A stretch of 64,000 bases of DNA from Liopterus haemorrhoidalis (lineage: Eukaryota > Arthropoda > Insecta > Coleoptera > Dytiscidae). The notes under the pieces are model-generated. The model was given only the letters and a program-made list of their open reading frames with translations, did no database searches and had not been told where the DNA came from. This document shows, piece by piece, positions 56,170 through 64,000 of the stretch. Positions within the stretch are counted from its first letter, which is position 1. Each line of letters starts with the position of its first letter. The DNA lies in NCBI GenBank assembly GCA_963971575.1, contig OZ020611.1, positions 28,007,279-28,071,278 on the forward strand, in the 5' to 3' direction. Both the position numbers and the translations under genes were made by a program.

Positions 56170-56745
56170 TTAAGAAATGTCATAATTCAAGAAAAACAAA
56201 ACGTTGTCAACGAACCTTTGGTTGCGGGAGAGAAAATTATATTTCCACCATTGCATATCAAGTTTGGGCTTATGTAGTAATTTTTGAAGGCTTTAAATCG
56301 AGATGGACTTTGTGCAGACTACTTGACACGTAAATTTCCTATGATTAACTCTGAAAAACTGAAAGCCAGAATATTTGATAGTCCTCAGATAAAGCAACCT
56401 ACTGAAGAGCCACATCCAATCCAACCGCATCAATGAACGAGATTGAATCTAATTCTTGGTGTTCATTTATTCAAGTAGTACAAAATTTTCTTGGAAATCA
56501 TAAGGCAGAGAATTAGTGGAAAATATGCTTTCCAACTTTAATATTCTCGGTTGTATTATGACCACTTACCAGAAAACCTAGGTGATTTTAGTGAAGAACC
56601 GGGGGAAAGATTCCATCAGGACATAAAACTATGGAAGATAAATATCTAAGAAAATAAGATAGCCACATGATGGCCTACTACTGTTGGAGTCTTCAGAAAT
56701 ACTGTTCTGGTAAACTCTATGCTAGAAAGTCGTACAAAAGAACAT
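56170..56745 (+). pseudogene. Remnant of an unnamed repetitive protein family
   Basis: Plus-strand frames in order give VAGEKIIFPPLHIKFGLM, ALNRDGLCADYLTRKFPMIN, SEKLKARIFDSPQIKQPTEE and, after stops and shifts, FLGNHKAEN, then GGKIPSGHKTMEDKYLRK (related to GERFHQDIxxME) and DSHMMAYYCWSLQK. This order (IIxPPLHIKLGL, EKLKAGIFxGPQI, FHQDI, MMADYCW) is one I recall from a protein family that recurs in many copies in arthropod genomes and is usually left uncharacterised. About 190 codons are represented and disrupted. Confidence 0.6.
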
Positions 56746-57539
56746 TTTTAAGTGATAAGTGATGAATGTATATTTATCTACTTTGTGTCTTAATCTTTTG
56801 CGTCTTAATCTTTGGCTTGAACGAATATTTACATTGGTACGTAATACTTTATTATCATGGAAGATTAACCAAATATACCTTTATTTAAATTTTCAAAATA
56901 TACTTTCACTACACAATACATTTTATAAACCTTTATAAATATAATCCTTCCTTAAAAATTCACAATATTCTTTATTCAGATAAACCGATAACACCAAAAA
57001 GGACTCCCTATACATTATTCAGCTCGGTCGGTCAGTGAATCTCGGTATTACCGGCGTTACATTGTTGATACCATGCGAAATTTATATGTTCACATTTATA
57101 GTGACCTCCATGATATGACGGCCGATTTAGTGATTGATATATACTGTTGGTATATGCAGACAAACATTTCACGTCTTCAGTTATTTGAATATGTCATCAT
57201 AAAATCCTTGTCGGTGTTAATACTTCGCTGATAGACACGGAATTTTTTGCAACAATTTATTCAGTGTTAATATATATCTATATCACCAGCTGGCAAACTT
57301 TTCTTGAACAAGGCCAGTTTGCGCAAATAGTGTGACTAAAAGGGCAGCACTAAAAAAAAAGGAAATAATAATAAAATCGCTCCAGCTATTACAAAGTAGT
57401 ATCATTGAGTAGCTACAGTCTAATAATCGTATACAAATCAACTTTCGCCGAAATAAAATTAGTAATAATCCATAATTAGATAGAAATTCGTTGCAAAATT
57501 TTAACACTTCACTCAATAAGTCTCCGGTCTGACATATAC
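56746..57539. other. No gene seen
   Basis: Intronic AT-rich sequence. Confidence 0.4.
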
Positions 57540-57990
57540 AGGGGGAGTGGGGAGGAATGGGCCGAATTTTAAAAAATTTGAGCTTTAATAAACCAGTTAT
57601 TCAGTTTTGTATTGGCAATAAGCCTAAACCCTTGAAAATGGCGAAAAATCGAAAAAATCATAAGGGGTAGGCATTAAAAAATCGAGATTTTTAAGCAAAA
57701 CATTTTTGTCTCCGATTTTATTGAAAATTGGTAAAAATATGTATTTTTGGTAATAGATCAACATAAGTTGGTCCATTTTGAAGTTTGGGCAAAAGTTTTG
57801 GAATTATATGCAAAAAACTTACCCAGATCGGCTTTAACTCAAAAATTTGGAAAACATGTTTTTTTTAATATTTTTTTCACAATCCTCATTCCAAATTTAG
57901 TCTATAACTATATTTTGGCTAAAATCGGAGTCAAAAATTTTTGACCAAAATTTCAAAATTTTAGGAGGTTTTTTTTTTTGTATTGTTGGA
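57540..57990 (+). repeat. AT-rich dispersed repeat, copy 3 of 3
   Basis: GGCAAAAGTTTTGGAATTAT, GCAAAAAACTTACCCAGATC and CTATAACTATATTTTGGCTA parallel the plus-strand copy at 7490-8270 nearly phrase for phrase. Confidence 0.68.
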
Positions 57991-58095
57991 TATTTATACT
58001 TATATTTGGCCAAACAATTGATATATAAGGAGAAACGTCACTGGATGTCTCCCTTACATGACGACTGATTTCAACTAGTGAACGAAAATACTCTC

Positions 58096-58225
58096 ATGGC
58101 CGGTTGCTAAAGTAAGAATTACCCCTAACTCGAGTTAAAATCATTTGTTTTTGCATGTTGTAACATACAAAAACAAATGATTTTAACTTGAGTTAGAGAA
58201 AACTCTTACGTTAGCAAACCGCCAT
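58096..58225. repeat. Near-perfect hairpin (MITE-like)
   Basis: Outer arms ATGGCCGGTTGCTAAAGTAA and the reverse of TTACGTTAGCAAACCGCCAT pair with few mismatches. Inner arms TAACTCGAGTTAAAATCATT, TGTTTTTG pair with CAAAAACAAATGATTTTAAC, TTGAGTTA with one mismatch, leaving a loop of about 14 nt. The whole 130 bp can fold into one stem. Confidence 0.9.
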
Positions 58226-58755
58226 CAATGAAATAAATTGTAAATAATAATATAAATAAAATATAATTACATAACAGTTTTTTCTACATTTAAAAATATA
58301 CCATTAGATAGATAATGCGCTGGAAATTTTCATGCATTGATTGTTATGAATTTTATTTCAGATTTTTAGTTTTGTATATAACAAATTACACGGTTGTGCG
58401 CACCTTTAAGTCAGGACTGTATATGTATTTATATTATTAATAATTCTGTTTTTTATTTTCCACCAATTTTCTAAATACTTATTTGAAGGAAGTAAACAAA
58501 TAAAATTTTAATAATAACAATTACACAGCAGTTGCTCCTATAGAAGTTGCTATTTGATAGCTCTGCTTACGAGTATATTATTTTCAATTACCGATGGGGA
58601 ATCACCGATCTATCAACTATCGCACGGCCTTGGCTAACTGCAACAGTTACTGCCTGACTATTGGTTTTCCGCCCTTTACCGAAGTCTTGTTGCCGCGACC
58701 CGATCAGATTCTGTCACGACGTATTTTCGATCAACTAATTTTTTATATTATATAA

Positions 58756-59331
58756 CAGAGGTTCTTAAACTTATGTAGTCCACGGAGGGGGTCCGCTTGA
58801 ACAACATTTTTTTTGCGGACCCCATCCCAACCCTAGGCATTTTATGTCGTTCTTCAGACTTAATTTCTGGCTCAATAATCTCATAGGCACTACGTTGTAA
58901 TAAATATTGGTAAAAATGTATCGCTGGTTATTTTAATAAATGGTCTTGAGGAACATTTTTATTAGCATATAGAATAAAAAACATAAAATTAATAAAAATA
59001 GTAGTAAAAAGAATTGAAAAAGTTACAAATTATAATACCTTAAACTCATACAAACATTTCTTGGTCAAATATTGGTCAAAATAGATATTATTATAATATG
59101 TTTTCTGTAAATAATTTGCAGTTGAATAAAAACAATTAAATTTTTACTAATTATTGTTTAGTTATGTCTATAACTAGTTAGATAACAACAAATACAAAAA
59201 TTCTTGACCATGTAGGATTTTTATTAAATGGGTTATTTGAATAAAAGCGAAATGTTGGGGGATGTAAAGTTAATGTCAAAATTATTTCGCGGACGCCCAG
59301 AGGTCTGCGGACCACAGTTTAAGAACCGCTG
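58756..59331. mobile_element. Non-autonomous hAT element
   Basis: TIRs CAGAGGTTCTTAAACTTATG and, reversed at the right, CAGCGGTTCTTAAACTGTGG, the CAGNGGTTCTTAAACT type. An 8-bp flank TTATATAA/CTATATAA matches at 7 of 8 positions. Subterminal GTCCGC/GCGGAC words pair between the two sides. 576 bp with an AT-rich centre. Confidence 0.88.
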
Positions 59332-60296
59332 CTATATAATCTTATATATATATCTATATAGTATAAAAATCTATTATAGAATAAGAAGTCGTTGCGAGCC
59401 GTAAAAATGCAAGACTAGGTCCGCCAATTTGACACCCCTCTGCTTTAAGTCACACACGGCAGTAACATAACAGTGACGTGTCATTGTTGCCTCGATGGAT
59501 TATCAATATCACGGATTCAGTGCATTATCTGATACCCTTTCACCAACTTGAAATATTCACGATGTGTAGGTGAGTTATTTTTGCTGATTGGTCACATGAT
59601 AAATTGATGTATTTATGCGATGTTCATTAGAATGATAAGATGAAAATGATGTTTTCATTTTTCTGGTTCAGTGCGGAAGGTACTAATGAAGATTAAATTG
59701 CTATAATTAATGAACAGATTAAAGGGTGACTTATTTAAATATTTATTAATAAGAGTAATTAATAATATTAGTTTAATGGGGTAGAAAATCGGATTAAAAT
59801 TAATAAATAAATTAAATAAATCTGAGATTTATTTTATTACTTTGACTTTTTGCAGGTTAAATAAAAACATAAAGTAACGAAATAACTTATGAATAGTGTA
59901 AGGACATAATTTTATCTTTGTGTAGGTTTAACCAATTAGAGCTTTTACTTTGATTTGTAGGCACATTTCAAAACACTTTAAATTTTACCACAACCACACT
60001 AGCTTGCCAGAAAGCAACCTAATCCAGCAAGTGTTTAGTAAACGGCTGTTAACTGTTTTCTGCTCATGGCTGGACTAGCAGTAGAAAACATAATGTCAGT
60101 AAATTCTAATTCTTTCTCACTTCGTCAAGGATTTTGAAAATAATTTAATATATCCGATAACGCCACTCTGTTATTATTAATTTTAATAGTTACAGAATTA
60201 TTCTTTATAATTTGGTTTTAAGTAAATTATATATTTTTGGAGCTGCATCAAAAATATTCTATGCTTTGAATAACGTTATAATAAATAACATAAATA
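59332..60296. other. No gene seen
   Basis: Intronic sequence without supportable features. Confidence 0.4.
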
Positions 60297-61369
60297 CGAG
60301 GGACATTAAATAATTAAAGAGACATATTGATGTAGAAAAAAAAAAACTGTATTTTTACAAAATGAGACTTTTACTACTTCTCAACATAATCCCCACGAAT
60401 GTTAATACACTTATCCCAACGATGAACTAGTTTTTTTATACCTGATGCAAAGAAATCTTTGTCTTGTTGTTTGAGCCAGTTTCCCACAAATTCTTTAACT
60501 TCCTCGTTATCGCTGAACTTTTTTCCTCGTAATGCCCCCTTGAGGGAGGATGAGGTACTATCTCCCAACCCATTTTTTCAATGGTTTCTTGGGTCAGCCT
60601 GGCGGTATGAGGGTGAACATTGTCGTGGAGCAATATCACGACTTTTCATTGAGATCCACGATGGTTTTCTCTCATTTCTGGCTTTGTTCATCAGCATGTC
60701 TGAGTAGTAGGCACTGTTTATTGTACACTGATGTTCCAAATAATCTCAAAAGACGACACCTCGAGCATCCAAAAAGACGGTCAACATGACTTTTCCCGCT
60801 GATGCTTACGTTCTGAATTTCTTTCGGACAGGTGAGCTGGTGTGCTTACATCCAATACTTTATCTTTTGGATTCTGGTTCAACATGGTGAACCCAAGTTT
60901 CATAACACGTTAAAATCTTGTTTAGAAAAGCGTCACTTTCCCTTTCATAGCATTTTTTCAAGTCTGTACACACTTTGAGTCTTGTTTCCTTGTGTTGTTG
61001 TATTAACTGTTTTGGGACCTACCTTGCACTTGTTTTGCTGTACTTGAGCTTGTCAATAATAACGTGATGAACTGTGCCAACACTTACTGAAACTTTTTTT
61101 GCTATATCTTCAACAGTAATACATCGGTCTTCACGAATAATGTCGTCAAAACGGGTTTCACGCGAAGGAATTGACACTTCAACTGACCAGCCAGGACGTT
61201 GCTCGTCTGGCACTGAGGTTCGACCATTTTTGAACTGTTCTACCCACTTATAAAAATTTTCGCGATTCATACAACTTTCACCATACTGTAAAATTATTCG
61301 AGAAAAGATTTTAGCCGGTTTTTCACCTTTCTACATCAATTTGTCTCTTTAATTATTGAATGTCCCTCG
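60297..61369 (-). mobile_element. mariner element, moderately decayed
   Basis: 1073 bp next to TA on both sides (60295-60296, 61370-61371). The TIRs extend about 40 bp: CGAGGGACATTAAATAATTA, AAGAGACATATTGATGTAGA at the left and the near-exact reverse at the right. One minus-strand transposase gene, with deletions. Confidence 0.92.
60374..61270 (-). pseudogene. mariner transposase, catalytic residues lost
   Basis: From 61270 downward: MNRENFYKWVEQFKNGRTSV (first HTH), RFDDIIREDRCITVEDIAKK, VSVSVGTVHHVI (second HTH). Then, in another frame, TCYETWVHH, where mariner has GDETWVHH, so the first catalytic Asp is Tyr. Next [20 protein letters not shown] retains the second Asp. At WEIVPHPPS the sequence jumps directly to [20 protein letters not shown], so a deletion of roughly 12 codons has removed the SPDLAPxD block with the third Asp. 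It ends KKLVHRWDKCINIRGDYVEK. Inactive. Confidence 0.88.
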
Positions 61370-61434
61370 TATAACAAAAAATATGAAAACGACAGTTTAT
61401 AAAACCATATAGCAACCCATACTTTTGTAGGGTA

Positions 61435-61625
61435 GTGAAGCCTGGTTTATTATCAAAGAGACAAATTAGCAAAATACCAGCCTCTAAGATGAAGTTTCTG
61501 AGAAGAGTGGAAGGAGCATCCAAGATAATAAGTACAAATCAAGAAGTGAAATCGATCCATACGAAAATAGAGGAAAAACAACTGCAATGGTATTGGCACA
61601 TAACAAGGATGACAAACGAGTAAAT
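61435..61625 (+). pseudogene. RTE-like LINE C-terminal fragment
   Basis: A plus-strand frame (ASKMKFLRRVEGASKIISTN, KIEEKQLQWYWHITRMTNE) matches the MKFLRRVxGxxxxD and IEEKQLxWYGHVxRM blocks at the end of RTE-type ORFs. A possible continuation lies at 62405-62500 (RTTRKRSSERTPKNWDDCIG), which would put the mariner fragment at about 61650-62170 between two halves of the LINE. Confidence 0.7.
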
Positions 61626-61649
61626 ATAAGTTTATTCTATAAAAAATAA

Positions 61650-62175
61650 TGACTGTATGGATACGATCTATTGCTGTATGCAAACGATCGAGCTGAGCCA
61701 GATAGACGTTGCTGTTGATGTTGAATTTTCGTTTGCTGTTTTTGTCCAGAATCCGCCACTGTTAATGCTCATCATCTTCATTCCATCAAAAGCCGTTTGC
61801 AATGATCTCCCAATGGATGATTCCGCTTCTGTCCCACGATACGCACCACATTGCCTTCTTATTGTGGGCACCTTTTGCTACTTCTTTCAGTGTTTCACTC
61901 GGAGATACACAAACTTTCTTTCTTTTGACTTTTTAAAGAGCAACCACGATTCATCACCAATGAAAAGATTCTTAAAAAATGACGGTTGTTCGTTTCTCTG
62001 CAGCCATTCGGTGAAAATTCGAACACGATCGGCTTTGTTCTCGCGAGGCACCCATCCATCCAATTTCCACACCTTTCCAAGCTTTTATATGCAACGGACG
62101 TTCGTGGATTGTATTCTTTGGCCGTCATGCCTCTTGTAGCCGGGTTGTCATGTTTCGTCATCGTCCTCTTTCACG
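61650..62175 (-). pseudogene. mariner transposase middle fragment
   Basis: From 62072 downward, WKLDGWVPRENKADRVRIFT, EWLQRNEQPSFFKNLFIGDE, SWLLF is the region from the linker (WVPxEL) to the first catalytic Asp (GDExW) of mariner. After frameshifts the later part resembles CVWWDxxGIIHWE and YLAQLDRLHTAI (minus strand, about 61860-61690). Neither end has a TIR and the catalytic C-terminus is missing. A different lineage from the element at 60297-61369. Confidence 0.78.
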
Positions 62176-62639
62176 GCTGACAAAAGTGCCTGATCGTCGA
62201 AATCCAATGGCCGTATTCTTTCTTCATCGTCCTTAAGTCTTGTGTCACCCGATTTGAACTTTCAACTTCTGTATATGATTTTCTACACGCATTTTTTTTT
62301 TTTTTTTTTTTTTCACCTAGAAACAGAAGAATATTTTTGTAATTATTACATAAAGCAAGCCATTTTTCAACGCAAAATAAATAACAAAAAAGAATCGTTT
62401 GTATTTTGCATCAACCCAATAGAACGACCCGTAAAAGGAGCAGTGAAAGAACACCAAAGAACTGGGATGACTGCATAGGAAAAATAATTTCGGGAACCAA
62501 AACCATACTGGAACCCAGGACTGTATCCAATCCCTAATCCTTATCCTTAATAAGGACTAAATATATATAACTTAAGAGACAATGATATGCAAACAATTGT
62601 TGAATTGCTATTACAGCCAAAAAAGCTATTTTCTCTGTG

Positions 62640-62720
62640 GCTTTTTTCTACTTATTAGATACCTACGAAACACCGAAACATATAAAATTTCACACTTCAC
62701 ATCAATATTTATATCCTCTG
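62640..62720 (-). repeat. Dispersed repeat with shared core
   Basis: The minus strand reads TGATGTGAAGTGTGAAATTT, TATATGTTTCGGTGTTTCGT, AGGTATCTAATAAG, matching copies at about 11900-11950, 34785-34830 and 54690-54740. Confidence 0.6.
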
Positions 62721-62859
62721 CATATAGTTGTGACTTGCATGGTTGCTGCTTCTCGTTATAGTTTTCTTGTTTCATCTGTGTAAACTTATCAGCTATCGAT
62801 ACTTTAGAAAACAACTTTACCATGAATCTAGTTTGCAACCCTTGAGATAAATGTAAATT

Positions 62860-64000
62860 CCAAACATTTTTCCTCGAAATAAATGGCGACTTCTATATCT
62901 AAAGTATTAGATTTCTGTACCCTCATAAAACACAATCACTGATAGTGCGTCTTTGGTTTAAATTGTTATCCGTTGCAGACATCTGTTGTTCGAAACTGGA
63001 AGCATAGCTATATTACAAACTTTTTATGATTGAAACGAAGATCTAATTAAAAATAAGGTTTTTGTTGAAAGCGTAGTTCTTTTCAACAAAGAAACCACAA
63101 AGAAATGTCTTTTAATAAAACAATTGAAGAGAGATTACGCGATCGTATAAATTTAATAGCTTTAGAAACTCGATCAAAGCGCGTTTAAAAGGTTCGAAAG
63201 ATATTTGTTTATTCAATAGACATTGATTTGTGGGGATTTTGAATGAAATTGAAATAAAGGATATCACTATATCTGTGGTGGGTGGTGGTAGTTTAATAAA
63301 TTAACATTTAAATAAATATACCTGATATTCTAAAAGTAGGAAGTATTTCCAGGTCAGTACTTTGTTAAACGAAGAAAATTAGAACCATTCGTGACCTGAT
63401 CATGAAACACTGTACAGTAATAGCTTGCCACATGCGGGCGGACTTTTTAGCTGATCTGGCCCAAGAACCGGATTAACGGTCCATGTCGGAACTGATCCGT
63501 TGGACTAGGCTCAACGGATCCTGCCGTTAACAGAGCCCAGTAAACAAAGAGTCTACGGTTGCAGAGGAATTAATCAATTACCGCTGACGGACCAGATCAC
63601 TTCATTCTTGGAACCTAAATATTCAAAACATACAGTGATCTGGTTCGTGATCTTTCGAGTTTTTTTGAAAGGCTAGCGGATCTCATATATCTACGATCCA
63701 TTAACGAGAATATCGGGTTCGCCAATGGGGTTGTTCTGCGTTAAACCCGGAATATTTATTTTTGCGTTAGTGGACAACGAAGGATAGGGCCAGATGAATC
63801 TATTTCGTTGCGGACCAAGGATTCGGCACGTTTGGTCAAATTCGATGAAAAGTCGTCCATATATGGCAGACTATTACAGACCCAGTACAAGTAATGGTGG
63901 GTTTAGTTCAAGATTATTAAAGTAAAGGTTGTCTCGTAACTTCTGACCAATCAGAGCGTGAGAGGGAATACGTCACATGTCTGCTTAGTTCAAACTAGCA
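62860..64000. other. No gene seen
   Basis: Intronic sequence to the window edge. 63420-63700 is less AT-rich and has no frame I can assign. No KCNQ exon. Confidence 0.4.

Noticed and set aside
57747..57944. Short frame HFEVWAKVLELYAKNLPRSA
   Set aside because: Lies within the AT-rich dispersed repeat; the other copies do not preserve the frame.
61657..62139. 160-codon plus-strand frame
   Set aside because: It is antisense to a mariner transposase fragment and has no domain of its own.
40837..64000. Next KCNQ exon (GILGSGFALKVQ)
   Set aside because: Looked for an acceptor followed by codons for this conserved segment and found none; it must lie beyond the window.

Overview
This is insect-type nuclear DNA: AT-rich, intron-dominated and full of transposon remnants. 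The only host gene I can identify with confidence is a KCNQ1-type (Kv7/KvLQT) voltage-gated potassium channel on the + strand. Three internal coding exons lie at 6290-6416 (S2 and the S2-S3 linker), 24760-24935 (S3-S4) and 40585-40836 (S5, pore loop with GYG, S6). Their phases join exactly (phase 1, then phase 0), giving 185 contiguous codons. The introns are 18.3 kb and 15.6 kb, and the following intron runs at least 23 kb to the window edge. First and last exons are outside. The mix of mariner, Tc1, piggyBac, hAT, PIF/Harbinger, Helitron and RTE, Jockey-like and I-type LINE remnants fits an arthropod with a large, repeat-inflated genome. A beetle is plausible, but I cannot name a species.

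Layout. 1-6.3 kb: antisense LINE debris. 6.3-24.8 kb (intron): a short Helitron (8324-8757), a deleted DUF4817-type transposon (9554-10312), a 5'-truncated LINE with clean target duplication (12595-13556), a nest of piggyBac inside Tc1 beside an RTE LINE (13572-15472), a TA-flanked MITE (16313-16525), a Helitron-like element carrying a 12-copy array of ~120 bp units (16757-18668), a hAT element (19608-20619) and an RTE endonuclease fragment (22600-23400). 24.9-40.6 kb (intron): a second MITE copy, a Harbinger fragment, a hAT element with decayed transposase (30317-31449), an RNase H-bearing LINE, a second array-bearing Helitron (34980-35886), a LINE split by a foldback-type element (36290-38676) and a nearly complete 1.3 kb mariner-type element with DD41D spacing (39198-40500). 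40.8-64 kb (intron): MITEs, a deleted Tc1, an unidentified exon-like segment (44141-44289), AT-rich tandem repeats, a LINE ending in a TA palindrome, a non-autonomous LTR element with near-identical 188 bp LTRs (51947-53583), three more non-autonomous or hairpin elements and two mariner remnants.

Apart from the channel, nothing here appears to work as a pathway. The DNA is a record of nested insertions. The most unusual signal is a short core (about AGGRTTTYGTAGGYAT) shared by the tandem units of two different Helitron-like elements and by several dispersed repeats. Coordinates of TIR and TSD elements were read by eye and should be good to a base or two; ranges of decayed LINEs are approximate.
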